Positions 15,513 through 24,326 of a DNA stretch of 34,041 nucleotides are shown here, piece by piece. The notes beneath the pieces were generated by a model. It saw only the letters and a list, made by a program, of their open reading frames with translations. It made no database searches and was not told where the DNA came from. Each line of letters begins with the position of its first letter. The stretch's first letter is position 1. The translations under genes were made by a program, and so were the position numbers. The DNA is from Pseudomonadota bacterium (GTDB lineage: Bacteria; Pseudomonadota; Gammaproteobacteria; Thiotrichales; Thiotrichaceae): the NCBI GenBank assembly GCA_002747455.1, contig PDPG01000029.1, positions 1 to 34,041 of the forward strand, in the 5' to 3' direction.

Positions 15513-16877
15513 TTATAAATATTCCAGTGCCTCCTTCAAGCGTTGCGCGGGGAAAATGGTCATGCCTTTGGGGGGCTTGCGGGGCATATTGCCTTTCGGG
15601 ATGATGGCGCGGGTAAAGCCGTGTTTTTGTGCTTCCTTTAGTCGCTCCTCCCCGTTGGGTACCGGGCGAATTTCCCCTGCTAATCCTATCTCGCCAAAGA
15701 CAACCATATTGGAGGGGTGAGCGCGGTTCTTAAAACTGGATAAAGCGGCCAGCATTAGCGGTAGGTCGGCAGCGGTTTCTGAAATTTTGACACCACCGAC
15801 CACATTGGCGAACACGTCCTGATCAAACATGGAAATGCCGCCGTGTCGGTGCATAACGGCCAATAGCATAGCCATGCGGTTTTGCTCTAAGCCTAAGGCA
15901 ACACGGCGTGGCTGTGAGCCGTGACTTTCATCGACCAATGCCTGAACTTCAACCAGCAAGGGACGGGTGCCTTCACGTGTCACCATAATGACACTGCCCG
16001 GAATATCCTCCTCATGGCCAGATAAGAAAATAGAGGAGGGGTTATTCACACCTTTGAGTCCCTTATCGGTCATGGCAAAGACGCCCAGCTCATTGACTGC
16101 ACCAAAGCGGTTTTTGACTGCGCGTAATAAGCGGAATCGGCTGCCTGGATCACCTTCAAAGTACAGCACTGTATCCACCATGTGTTCAAGCACACGGGGG
16201 CCAGCGAGTGTACCTTCTTTGGTGACGTGTCCAGCGATAAATACCGATGTATTGGTTTGCTTGGCATAGCGTGTGAGCTTAGCCGTGGCTTCACGAATTT
16301 GGCTGACAGAACCGGGGGCAGAGGTTAAATGTTCTGTATAAATGGTTTGAATGGAGTCCACGACCATGACTTCCGGTTTTTCTACGCTGGCCATGTCGAT
16401 AATGCGCTCAATGCAAGTTTCGGTTAACAGGCGTAAATTTTCGGTTGGTAACTCCAGTCGTTTGGCACGCATGGATACCTGTTGTAATGACTCCTCGCCT
16501 GTCACATACAGCGTTTTCATAGCAGTGAATGAGGATAGTGTCTGGATTAAAATGGTTGATTTACCAATGCCGGGATCGCCACCGATTAAGATGACGGAAC
16601 CTTGGACTAAGCCACCGCCCAGTACACGATCCAGCTCCGACATGCCGGTATGGTTGCGAACCTCCTGACGTAAATCAATTTCATGGATTGACTTGATGCG
16701 GTTGGTTTCGCTACCAGCATAGCCTGCGCGTTGTGCGGCTTTTGACGGGGCAGCGGATGGGATAACGGCTTCTTCCTGAAGGGTGTTCCATTCGCTACAA
16801 TCGCTGCACTGACCACTCCATTTTAAGTGGATGGAGCCGCAAGCGGTACAGACGTATTGTGTTTTTGGTTTGGCCAT
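15513..16877 (-). CDS. radA: DNA repair protein RadA (Sms)
   Basis: RadA is a RecA-like ATPase/helicase that promotes branch migration during recombination repair. The 454-residue protein shows the N-terminal four-cysteine zinc finger (Cys10, Cys13, Cys24, Cys27), Walker A GGDPGIGKST at 99-108, Walker B VMVVDSIQT, the diagnostic KNRFG motif (in VKNRFGAVNELGVF), and a C-terminal Lon-protease-like domain (GGVKISETAADLPLMLAALSS). I chose the ATG at 16877, giving the family-typical MAKPKTQYVC start; an upstream in-frame ATG would add 27 residues without similarity. The ribosome site is weak (GCGAAAAA). It lies downstream of ypjD on the same strand with a 127-base gap, so it probably has its own promoter. 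Confidence 0.96.
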   Translation of the reverse strand: MAKPKTQYVCTACGSIHLKWSGQCSDCSEWNTLQEEAVIPSAAPSKAAQRAGYAGSETNRIKSIHEIDLRQEVRNHTGMSELDRVLGGGLVQGSVILIGGDPGIGKSTILIQTLSSFTAMKTLYVTGEESLQQVSMRAKRLELPTENLRLLTETCIERIIDMASVEKPEVMVVDSIQTIYTEHLTSAPGSVSQIREATAKLTRYAKQTNTSVFIAGHVTKEGTLAGPRVLEHMVDTVLYFEGDPGSRFRLLRAVKNRFGAVNELGVFAMTDKGLKGVNNPSSIFLSGHEEDIPGSVIMVTREGTRPLLVEVQALVDESHGSQPRRVALGLEQNRMAMLLAVMHRHGGISMFDQDVFANVVGGVKISETAADLPLMLAALSSFKNRAHPSNMVVFGEIGLAGEIRPVPNGEERLKEAQKHGFTRAIIPKGNMPRKPPKGMTIFPAQRLKEALEYL

Positions 16878-17004
16878 GATTTTTTCGCGTACTGTTGTAG
16901 GTTCGAATAGGGCAGCGTTGGTGTGTTGACTGCGGTGATGGTATCGGGCATCAATCACACGGTCATAAGTATGGAGCGTCAGTGTGCGTACCTCGCACTG
17001 CTAT

Positions 17005-17814
17005 TCACTGTGCGAGTAGATATTCTTGGATAAACTTGGTGCCAAAGAAAGCCAACATTAAAATGCCAAAACCACTTAGCGTCCAACGTACCGCGCTAAT
17101 GCCTCGCCACCCATAACGCCAACGACCAAATAGCAGTGCCGAAAATACCAGCCACGCAAGGATTGACAGCACATTTTTATGGATTACATGCCGGCCAAAC
17201 AGGTTATCCAGATAGATAAATCCGGAGACCAGGGCGACACTTAACAGGGCAACGCCGACGCTAATAAAGCGGAATAGTAAGCGATCCATGTCTTGCAGAG
17301 CCGGCAGGGCTCGGAGGAAGGCATTGGGGCAATGATTGTGCAAGTGGTTGTGTTGGTATGCCAGCAGCACAGCTTGAATCGCTGCAATGATCAACATACT
17401 ATAAGCCAGCAACGCAGAGAAGATATGTACGCCCAAACCGCTTCTCAGCACCAATTTGGTTTCTTCTGAGGCAGGGGCGATAAGTTGCAGCAACAATGCC
17501 ATCACGATAAACGGTATGGTGAACAGGTTCAGGCTTTCCAGCCGATAGCTGATCGCCGTGATCAGTAGGATCTGTCCAGCGAGCCACATGACATGTGATG
17601 CAGCGTTAATAACGTTTAACGATATATCGTGCTGGTGGAAAAGTGGAGCATAAAGATAAGCGGCATGAAAGCCGGCAGCCAGTAGCCATACCCACAGATA
17701 ATATCTTGAATAGTGTGGCGGCGTTGTTTGTTTTAAACTTGCACGCCACCGTACCGCTAAGGTTAACCAAGCGGTGACATAAAGGATAATAGCGATAATG
17801 CCGATTGTTATCAT
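17005..17814 (-). CDS. ypjD: CcsA/YpjD-type inner-membrane protein (269 aa)
   Basis: This is a member of the cytochrome c assembly (CcsA/ResC-like) membrane protein superfamily. It has about eight hydrophobic segments and the conserved central parts LGVHIFSALLAYSMLIIAA and SGFIYLDNLFGRHVIHKNVLSILAWLVF, with histidines that may contact haem in related proteins. The E. coli homologue YpjD is encoded next to ffh, as here, which supports the identification. Despite the family name, no c-type cytochrome maturation genes are nearby and the real role is uncertain. It is transcribed away from ffh. Confidence 0.88.
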   Translation of the reverse strand: MITIGIIAIILYVTAWLTLAVRWRASLKQTTPPHYSRYYLWVWLLAAGFHAAYLYAPLFHQHDISLNVINAASHVMWLAGQILLITAISYRLESLNLFTIPFIVMALLLQLIAPASEETKLVLRSGLGVHIFSALLAYSMLIIAAIQAVLLAYQHNHLHNHCPNAFLRALPALQDMDRLLFRFISVGVALLSVALVSGFIYLDNLFGRHVIHKNVLSILAWLVFSALLFGRWRYGWRGISAVRWTLSGFGILMLAFFGTKFIQEYLLAQ

Positions 17815-17848
17815 TATTCCGGTTCAGGTGAGTGTTTTCAGTGCATAA

Positions 17849-17857
17849 TGTTATAAT
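17849..17857 (+). promoter_or_regulatory. Extended -10 promoter for ffh
   Basis: TGTTATAAT matches the extended -10 consensus (TGn-TATAAT) exactly. No good -35 is present, which extended -10 promoters do not need. Transcription would start near 17864, giving a leader of about 105 bases before ffh at 17969. The site lies in the ypjD/ffh divergent region. Confidence 0.6.
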
Positions 17858-17968
17858 GGAACCTGCGTTGTGCATAGGGCGTAAACGATAGAATCTTTAG
17901 GAGTGGAATGACGAATGTTGGTTTAATACTGTCAGTCTGCACCTATACAACCAATAAGTATCCAAAAT

Positions 17969-19342
17969 ATGTTTGAAAATTTAAGCGATCGTCTGTCACA
18001 TACTGTCAAGAAGCTGCGTGGTCAGGCACGTCTCACCGATGAAAATATCAAAGATGCACTGCGTGAAGTGCGTATGGCGTTGCTGGAGGCAGATGTTGCA
18101 TTGCCCGTGGTGCGTGCGTTCATTGCACGAGTAAAAGAGCGGGCGGTTGGCAAAGAGGTCATTGCCAGTTTGTCACCGGGTCAGGCGCTGATTAAGGTGG
18201 TCAATGATGAGTTGGTGGAGACAATGGGACAGGCGAATGAGTCGCTTGATTTAAATGCTCAGCCGCCTGCTGTTATCTTGATGGCAGGCTTGCAGGGGGC
18301 AGGTAAGACCACTACGGCGGGTAAGCTGGCTCAGTTATTGAAAACACGCGAAAAGAAAACCGTGGGCGTGGTGAGCTGTGATGTTTATCGTCCTGCGGCT
18401 ATTAAGCAGTTAGAGACGCTTGCATCACAAACAGGTGCGGTGTTTATTGAAAGCAGTGTGGATCAATCTCCGGTCGATATTGCTCAGGCCGCACTGGTAG
18501 AGGCCAAGAAGCAGTACCTGGATATTCTGATTGTGGATACGGCGGGTCGTTTGCACATTGACGACGAGATGATGAAGGAAATTCAGTCGGTGCATGCGGC
18601 AATTACCCCGGTTGAAACACTGTTCGTCGTTGATAGCATGACAGGTCAGGATGCCGCAAATACCGCAAAGGCTTTTGGGGATGCATTGCCGCTGACAGGT
18701 GTCGTACTGACTAAGGCAGATGGTGACGCGCGTGGCGGTGCGGCCTTGTCTGTGCGACAAATTACAGGCAAGCCGATTAAATTTATCGGTATGGGCGAAA
18801 AGCTGGATGCGCTTGAGCCATTCCACCCTGATCGTATTGCGTCCCGTATCCTTGGCATGGGGGATGTGTTGTCGCTGGTTGAAGAGGCACAACGCAATGT
18901 TGATCACAAGCAAGCTCAAAAGCTGGCGCGTAAGATTAATAAAGGCAAGGGCTTTGATCTGGAAGACCTGCGAAACCAAATGTTGCAAATGGAAAAAATG
19001 GGCGGCATGAGTGGTTTGGTCGATAAATTGCCGGGCATGGGTAAAATGGCGGATGTGGTGAATCAGGAGTCCACAAATGTACAGGTCAAGCGGATGGTGG
19101 CTGTGATTAATTCCATGACGCCCCAGGAGCGTCGTTTTCCTGATTTGATCAAAGGGTCACGAAAGCGCCGTATTGCCAATGGCTGTGGTTTGCAAATTCA
19201 GGATGTGAATCGTCTGCTAAAGCAGCATAAGCAAATGAGCAAGATGATGAAGAAATTCTCTGGTGGTGGCTTGAAGAAAATGATGCGGGGTATGAAAGGG
19301 CAGTTACCACCAGGCATGGGTGGGAGGTTTCCTGGCATGTAA
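17969..19342 (+). CDS. ffh: Signal recognition particle protein Ffh
   Basis: Ffh binds 4.5S RNA to form the signal recognition particle, which targets membrane-protein-synthesising ribosomes to FtsY. The 457-residue protein has an N domain (residues 1-85, starting MFENLSDRL), a G domain with GLQGAGKTT at 107-115, DTAGR and TKADGDARGG, and a Met-rich M domain at about 300-457 ending with GLKKMMRGMKGQLPPGMGGRFPGM. Methionine richness of the last 70 residues is the signal-peptide groove signature. Length matches E. coli Ffh (453). It is followed by the rpsP operon after 215 bases containing a separate leader. No terminator was seen directly after it. Confidence 0.97.
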   Translation: MFENLSDRLSHTVKKLRGQARLTDENIKDALREVRMALLEADVALPVVRAFIARVKERAVGKEVIASLSPGQALIKVVNDELVETMGQANESLDLNAQPPAVILMAGLQGAGKTTTAGKLAQLLKTREKKTVGVVSCDVYRPAAIKQLETLASQTGAVFIESSVDQSPVDIAQAALVEAKKQYLDILIVDTAGRLHIDDEMMKEIQSVHAAITPVETLFVVDSMTGQDAANTAKAFGDALPLTGVVLTKADGDARGGAALSVRQITGKPIKFIGMGEKLDALEPFHPDRIASRILGMGDVLSLVEEAQRNVDHKQAQKLARKINKGKGFDLEDLRNQMLQMEKMGGMSGLVDKLPGMGKMADVVNQESTNVQVKRMVAVINSMTPQERRFPDLIKGSRKRRIANGCGLQIQDVNRLLKQHKQMSKMMKKFSGGGLKKMMRGMKGQLPPGMGGRFPGM

Positions 19343-19509
19343 TTTGCTCGCAGGTTGTTGTGCCTTCTCGTTTTGCTCATGACTATGGGGACGGGTATTG
19401 AAAGTCGTTGGCTGGTTCGTTGCAAAAAAGTCACAGCTTTTGGGTTTTCTTTAAAACTTTCTCTTTTATTCTCTGAGGATTAGCGTACAATTCCGCGTTT
19501 CCTTTTCGG

Positions 19510-19531
19510 CAGGATGCTTTTTTGTGTCCTG
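19510..19531 (+). promoter_or_regulatory. Leader hairpin upstream of rpsP
   Basis: CAGGATGC (19510-19517) and GTGTCCTG (19524-19531) can pair over 8 bases (two G-T pairs) around a TTTTTT loop, 26 bases before the rpsP start codon. A -10-like TACAAT with a GC-rich discriminator lies at 19486-19491, so the hairpin would sit near the 5' end of the transcript. It could protect the mRNA or act as a regulatory leader; it is not a terminator because no T-tract follows the stem. Confidence 0.4.
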
Positions 19532-19557
19532 ATAAACTGACTGAAGATGTTTTAAAT

Positions 19558-19818
19558 ATGGTTACAATTCGCATGGCAAGAGGCGGTTCCAAGAAGCGCC
19601 CGTTTTACAATATCGTAGTAACAGATTCACGTAAGCCACGTGACAGCGGTTATATTGAGCGTTTGGGGTATTTCAATCCTTGTGCACGTGGTCAGGAAGT
19701 TCGTTTATTCATCGAGCAAGAGCGTGTTCAGTATTGGTTGTCTCAAGGCGCACAGCCTAGCCAGCGCGTTGCAACATTGCTGAAAGATGCTGCCAAGGCT
19801 GAGGCTTCGGCTGCATAA
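19558..19818 (+). CDS. rpsP: 30S ribosomal protein S16
   Basis: S16 is a small-subunit assembly protein. The 86-residue sequence has the family features [23 protein letters not shown] at the start (two blocks), [19 protein letters not shown] in the middle and an Ala-rich end. The ATG at 19558 is chosen because it gives the universal MVTIRLAR-like N-terminus; an upstream in-frame ATG adds 12 unrelated residues. It opens the conserved rpsP-rimM-trmD-rplS operon, with 15 bases to rimM. Confidence 0.97.
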   Translation: MVTIRMARGGSKKRPFYNIVVTDSRKPRDSGYIERLGYFNPCARGQEVRLFIEQERVQYWLSQGAQPSQRVATLLKDAAKAEASAA

Positions 19819-19833
19819 GTTAGTGATCGTTCG

Positions 19834-20346
19834 ATGAATGGGAATCGAGATAGCTTAGTCGAGCTTGGGAGTATCAATGGTGTATTTGGTATTCGAGGCT
19901 GGGTGAAAGTCTTTTCTCATACGTCTCCCCGTATCAAGATCACCGACTACCGAACATGGGTGGTTGAGCATAATGGGGTAAGCACTGAGTATCGTGTCCT
20001 TGGTGGGCGGAATCAGGGCAAGGCGATTGTTGCACAACTGGAAGGGATTGATGATCGTAATCAGTCCGAGTCGCTGGTTGGAGCAACTATATACGTTCAT
20101 AAAAGCCAGCTTGAGACACTTGCCGAGGGTGAGTATTACTGGTCAGAGCTGGTTGGTTTGCGTGTTGTTAACCTAGATGGTCAGGACTTAGGTGTTGTTG
20201 ACTGGTTGTTTGAAACAGGGAACAACGATGTCATGGTTGTGAAAGGTGATAGGGAGCGTTTTATTCCTTACATCAAAGGCGACTGTGTCAAAAGTATTGA
20301 CCTGGATGCCAGTGAAGTTGTTGTTGACTGGGATCCGGACTTCTAG
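19834..20346 (+). CDS. rimM: Ribosome maturation factor RimM
   Basis: RimM binds S19 and helps mature the 30S head. The 170-residue protein has the N-terminal RimM domain (LGSINGVFGIRGWVKVFSHT, in two parts, near residues 8-27) and the C-terminal PRC-barrel part with EYYWSELVGLRVVNLDGQDLG and the terminal RFIPYIKG...VDWDPDF. Length is usual for the family. The gene sits between rpsP (15 bases) and trmD (3 bases), the standard order in gammaproteobacteria. Confidence 0.97.
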   Translation: MNGNRDSLVELGSINGVFGIRGWVKVFSHTSPRIKITDYRTWVVEHNGVSTEYRVLGGRNQGKAIVAQLEGIDDRNQSESLVGATIYVHKSQLETLAEGEYYWSELVGLRVVNLDGQDLGVVDWLFETGNNDVMVVKGDRERFIPYIKGDCVKSIDLDASEVVVDWDPDF

Positions 20347-20349
20347 CGA

Positions 20350-21102
20350 ATGCACATTTCAGTCATCACGCTGTTTCCTGAATTAGTGAAAGCAGTGGTT
20401 GCTGAGGGTGTTGTGGGTCGTGCGGAAAAGCGTGGTTTAATTACGTTAGATTGTGTGAACCCTCGCGACTTCGCAGAAGATGTGCACCGGACGGTTGATG
20501 ACAGGCCTTATGGTGGTGGGCCGGGGATGGTAATGCGGCCGGAGTGCTTGCTGAAGGCTATTCGGGCTGAGCGGTTGAGGCTAGGTGAGACCAAGGTAAT
20601 TTATCTTAGTCCTCAGGGAAAGCCGATCAAGCAGTCGATGCTGGAAGCACTGAGTGGCTTGGACAGTGTCGTCATGCTCTGTGGTCGCTACGAAGGGGTT
20701 GATGAACGGGTCGTTGAGCTGGAAGTGGATGAAGAATGGTCGCTGGGTGACTTTGTGCTGAGCGGAGGTGAGTTAGCTGCCATGGCGGTGATTGATGGAG
20801 TGACTCGCTTACTACCAGAAGCACTAGGGCACAACGAGTCAGCGATTGAAGATTCATTTAGTGATGGGTTGTTGGATCATCCACACTACACACGGCCCGA
20901 AAGTATTGAAGGCCTTACCGTGCCAGAGGTTTTGCTGAGTGGTCATCATCAGCGCATTAAAGAATGGCGCAGGAAGCAGGCGTTGGGCCGCACTTATTTA
21001 AGGCGACCGGATGTGCTGCAAAAAAAAGATTTGAACGAGCAGGATAGGGTCTTGCTCGACGATTTTGTGAAAGAAATAAAGACTTCAGAGGTTAAGTCAT
21101 GA
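20350..21102 (+). CDS. trmD: tRNA (guanine-N1)-methyltransferase TrmD
   Basis: TrmD uses S-adenosylmethionine to methylate G37 in tRNAs with a G at position 36, preventing frameshifts. The 250-residue protein has the SPOUT knot motifs [11 protein letters not shown] (residues 85-95), [11 protein letters not shown] (111-121) and [19 protein letters not shown] (133-151), with the catalytic region around 154-175 ([17 protein letters not shown] just after). Length agrees with E. coli TrmD (255). It starts 3 bases after rimM and overlaps rplS by 4 bases (ATGA), showing tight coupling. Confidence 0.97.
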   Translation: MHISVITLFPELVKAVVAEGVVGRAEKRGLITLDCVNPRDFAEDVHRTVDDRPYGGGPGMVMRPECLLKAIRAERLRLGETKVIYLSPQGKPIKQSMLEALSGLDSVVMLCGRYEGVDERVVELEVDEEWSLGDFVLSGGELAAMAVIDGVTRLLPEALGHNESAIEDSFSDGLLDHPHYTRPESIEGLTVPEVLLSGHHQRIKEWRRKQALGRTYLRRPDVLQKKDLNEQDRVLLDDFVKEIKTSEVKS

Positions 21103-21443
21103 GTATCATTATTCAACAGCTCGAAGCTGAGCAAATGAACAAAGAAATCCCGCAATTTGGCCCTGGAGATACGGTTGTTGTTCAGGTTAAAGTTCGTGAG
21201 GGTAATCGTGAGCGTCTTCAGGCATTTGAAGGTGTTGTTATCGCTAAGCGCAACCGTGGTCTGAACTCGTCATTCACCGTTCGTAAGATTTCTTACGGCG
21301 AGGGTGTTGAGCGTGTATTCCAGACTTACAGTAACCAAATTTCAAGCATTGAAGTGAAGCGTTCTGGTGATGTGCGCCGCGCTAAGCTTTACTACTTGCG
21401 TGGTCTGACAGGTAAGGCTGCACGGATTAAAGAGAAAGTGTAA
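21099..21443 (+). CDS. rplS: 50S ribosomal protein L19
   Basis: L19 lies at the interface of the two ribosomal subunits. The 114-residue protein contains the family core [42 protein letters not shown] and the basic end [16 protein letters not shown]. It overlaps trmD by four bases and is the last gene of the operon, being followed 28 bases after the stop by a strong terminator. Confidence 0.97.
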   Translation: MSIIIQQLEAEQMNKEIPQFGPGDTVVVQVKVREGNRERLQAFEGVVIAKRNRGLNSSFTVRKISYGEGVERVFQTYSNQISSIEVKRSGDVRRAKLYYLRGLTGKAARIKEKV

Positions 21444-21471
21444 CTTCATTTACTACTTCTCTCTATAAAGG

Positions 21472-21502
21472 GGTCGATACTGTGAGGTGTCGGCCTTTTT
21501 TG
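21472..21502 (+). terminator. Rho-independent terminator of the rpsP-rplS operon
   Basis: GGTCGATAC (21472-21480) pairs with GTGTCGGCC (21487-21495) through nine base pairs, two of them G-T, around the loop TGTGAG, followed directly by six T residues. Confidence 0.85.
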
Positions 21503-21591
21503 TTTCCAAAGAATGTCAAGGTGCCAGGCCACGCCGTTATACAGCAGTGATTAAGTTGTAATACGGTATAAGGCATCCAATAAAAAGTATA

Positions 21592-23442
21592 ATGAATCGG
21601 TTGGGAATTTTGGACGTTATTGAAAGCCAGACACTGTTATTGTTGGCGGTAGTGGCAATCCTGCTTGTGTTGGGGATATTTCTGTATCGCTATTATCAAT
21701 GCAGAAAGGATTCACAACTCGGTACAGACTCTCCCCGGACGTTAGCGACCAAGGAAGAAGTTCTGAAAATGGTTCCGCATCCTGTGGTCTTGCTGACCGG
21801 ACAGTATGTGGTTATGTACTTCAATCCGTCTGCCGAAAAGCTGTTTAATAGTCCACTTCGGAGAAATCTAGGGCGGCCTGCCAACGGGTTGTTTGAGTTG
21901 CTGGACCCAAAGACAAAGTTGCCGATTAAGGGATACTTGCCGTTCAATGGGGCTGAGAACCCTGTAAATCAACCCAAGTCCATTCAGTGTATTGTCCGTT
22001 ATCAAGAGTCCATTAATGCGTGGATGAATGTGACGGTGCAGGCTTTGTTGTTGCATGATAATCCGTCGAAATCTCAATATGTTGTTTTTCTTGAGGATAT
22101 TTCTGCAACCCGTGCTGTTGAGTCGCAGCTCACTTATATGGAGTGTCACGATAGTCAGACGGGCTTGTTAAATCGGAAAGCATTTGAAGCTGCATTGAAT
22201 GCCTCAATTGATGATGCAAGAAAGCATGGCTCTTCCCACGTGTTTGTGACACTTTCTATTGATCAGTTTAAGACCATCAACGATACCGTAGGGTATGCCG
22301 CCGGGGATTCGCTGATTGGTAAAGTTGTCTCGGCCCTGAAAAAGATGGTATCAGGCGAGGGCGAGAATATCGGTGGTCGTTTGGGGGGCAATGACTTTGG
22401 TATTTTGTTTAAAGAAAGTACTTTGTTTTCTGCCGCTAACAAGATGCGGATTATTCGGGATGAAATTAGCAGTTCCCAATTCAGTTGGAATACCCGTGCG
22501 TTTCCAATCACTTTAAGCGGTGGCTTTGTTGTGATTAAGAGAGATACCAGCTCTGCGGCAAGGGTGCTGACAGAATCTGATATTGCGTGTCGAACGGCCA
22601 GAAATCACGGCGGAAATCGTGTGATTGCTTATCGTGCTGAAAGTGCGGAAATGCGTCAGGAGCAAAGCAATATGGAGGGGGTTTGGCGGCTGAAGAAAGC
22701 CTTTAAAAATAATAGTTTTGAGCTATTTGCACAGCCGATTCATCCGCTCAAAGAGGGTGAGTTTTCCAAGCCATTTCACCATTATGAGTTGCTGGTTCGT
22801 ATGCATGGTGAGGACGGGAATTCAGTTTCACCGGATCAGTTTATTCCGGTTGCGGAATATTACTCAATGATGCCTGAGTTGGATCGCTGGGTAGTTCGTG
22901 AGGCGCTTCGTCATATCTCCAAAATAGAGCCATCAGATCATCCGCCGGTATTTGCGATTAATCTGTCTGGGCAAAGCTTGGATGAGGCGAATTTTCGTGA
23001 CTATGTGCTGGATGAGTTGCGAAGAACGGGTGCAGATGCACGTATGATCTGTTTTGAGATAACCGAAGCGGTAGCGGTGAATGATTTGGCCTTGGCAACC
23101 CGTTTTATTAGCACTCTGAAGGCCGAGGGTAGTAGCTTTTCGCTGGATGATTTTGGAACAGGGGTGAGTTCTTATGGCTATTTGACATCGTTGGATGTCG
23201 ATTACCTTAAAATTGATGGCATCTTTGTGAAGGACTTGATAAGGGACAGCATAGCAAGAAATATCGTTGAGTCCGTGACGCAAGTTGGTCATGCGATGGG
23301 GTTGAAGATTATCGCAGAGTATGTGGAAGACGATAATATTATTGCGTTGTTAAGAAAAATGGGCGTGGATTATGGTCAGGGCTACGGGATTGGTAAACCA
23401 AAGCCGCTGAGTGAGGCAATTGTCCCACATCTTCCTGTGTAA
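21592..23442 (+). CDS. PAS-GGDEF-EAL protein, probable c-di-GMP phosphodiesterase (616 aa)
   Basis: The protein has an N-terminal membrane anchor (residues about 14-32), a PAS domain (about 55-175), a GGDEF domain (about 180-350) and an EAL domain (about 370-610). The GGDEF active-site motif is degenerate, reading GGNDF at 265-269, so diguanylate cyclase activity is unlikely. The EAL domain keeps the expected residues: Gln in FAQP, Glu399 in YELLVR, Asn in NLSGQSL, Glu in EITE, the Asp pair in LDDFGTG, Lys in LKIDG, Glu in AEYVE and Gln in YGQGYG. It therefore probably hydrolyses c-di-GMP, with the PAS and GGDEF parts acting as sensors; a GTP-binding regulatory GGDEF is possible. The gene stands alone after the rplS terminator; no strong ribosome site was seen. 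Confidence 0.92.
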   Translation: MNRLGILDVIESQTLLLLAVVAILLVLGIFLYRYYQCRKDSQLGTDSPRTLATKEEVLKMVPHPVVLLTGQYVVMYFNPSAEKLFNSPLRRNLGRPANGLFELLDPKTKLPIKGYLPFNGAENPVNQPKSIQCIVRYQESINAWMNVTVQALLLHDNPSKSQYVVFLEDISATRAVESQLTYMECHDSQTGLLNRKAFEAALNASIDDARKHGSSHVFVTLSIDQFKTINDTVGYAAGDSLIGKVVSALKKMVSGEGENIGGRLGGNDFGILFKESTLFSAANKMRIIRDEISSSQFSWNTRAFPITLSGGFVVIKRDTSSAARVLTESDIACRTARNHGGNRVIAYRAESAEMRQEQSNMEGVWRLKKAFKNNSFELFAQPIHPLKEGEFSKPFHHYELLVRMHGEDGNSVSPDQFIPVAEYYSMMPELDRWVVREALRHISKIEPSDHPPVFAINLSGQSLDEANFRDYVLDELRRTGADARMICFEITEAVAVNDLALATRFISTLKAEGSSFSLDDFGTGVSSYGYLTSLDVDYLKIDGIFVKDLIRDSIARNIVESVTQVGHAMGLKIIAEYVEDDNIIALLRKMGVDYGQGYGIGKPKPLSEAIVPHLPV

Positions 23443-23541
23443 TAGTGTGCGAAGCGGCTAAAATTAACTTATTCATTGGCTTTAAGTGCCTCTGTGTTAA
23501 GCTGAAGGTGTTGATAAGTGCTACTTACGCAGGGAGTCTTT

Positions 23542-24324
23542 ATGTTTCGCCAGACAGGATTACAGTGTCTGATTGTTGTTTTATTGCTTGTAACTCAGTC
23601 AGCGTGTTCAACGTTATCAAAAGATGTGACGGGTTCGACTGCAAAAGTTGGGACTGCCAGTGTTGAGAGTAAGGGCTGGGAGCGGGTAAATCGTAGTATT
23701 TATGGCTTCAATAAGGGGCTTGATACTGTCATCGTTAAGCCATTGGCACGAGGCTATCGGGCCGTCACGCCGGCTATCGTTGATCGTGGCATTACCAATT
23801 TCTTTGGTAATTTAAGTGATGTAAAAACGTCTGTTAATGCCTTACTGCAACTCAAAGGGCGTAGCGCGCTGACGAGCGCGGGCCGTGTTGTGGTCAATTC
23901 GACGGTTGGCCTGGGTGGGCTAATGGATGTCGCCTCCAAGATGAATATGAAAAAATATAACGAAGACTTTGGGCAAACATTGGCACATTGGGGTGTGAAG
24001 TCAGGGCCTTATGTCATGCTGCCAATCGTTGGGCCATCGACGTTGCGGGATGCGGCGGGTTTGGTTGTAGACGGATTTCTTGATCCAGCATTGTATTCGA
24101 AATATCCGGGGGAATTAACCGCAGTCAAGCTGATTGACAAGCGGGCCGATCTATTAAGCTCAGAAAAGGCACTCAGTGACTTATCGTCTGATATGTATAG
24201 TGCCACGAGGGATGTTTGGTTGCAGCGCAGGGCGTATCAGTTGCAGGACGGAAAAGTAGGGGCTGCAAGTAAATCCCAACAGGATGAAATGATTGATTTA
24301 CTGGAAGAATTGGAAGACGAGTAA
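23542..24324 (+). CDS. mlaA: MlaA (VacJ) outer-membrane lipid asymmetry lipoprotein
   Basis: MlaA sits in the outer membrane, removes mislocalised phospholipids from the outer leaflet and passes them to MlaC. The 260-residue protein has an N-terminal signal with a candidate lipid-attachment Cys22 in TQSAC, then the family pattern RVNRSIYGFNKGLD (near 49-62), NFFGNLSDVKTSVNALLQ, AGRVVVNSTVGLGGLMDVA and DFGQTLAHWGVKSGPYVMLPIVGPS (in two blocks). The start at 23542 has AGGGAG five bases upstream; an earlier GTG in frame is less likely. The residue three before the Cys is Gln rather than the usual Leu, an atypical lipobox. The other mla genes are not here. It is two bases upstream of mpl. Confidence 0.94.
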   Translation: MFRQTGLQCLIVVLLLVTQSACSTLSKDVTGSTAKVGTASVESKGWERVNRSIYGFNKGLDTVIVKPLARGYRAVTPAIVDRGITNFFGNLSDVKTSVNALLQLKGRSALTSAGRVVVNSTVGLGGLMDVASKMNMKKYNEDFGQTLAHWGVKSGPYVMLPIVGPSTLRDAAGLVVDGFLDPALYSKYPGELTAVKLIDKRADLLSSEKALSDLSSDMYSATRDVWLQRRAYQLQDGKVGAASKSQQDEMIDLLEELEDE

Positions 24325-24326
24325 GT

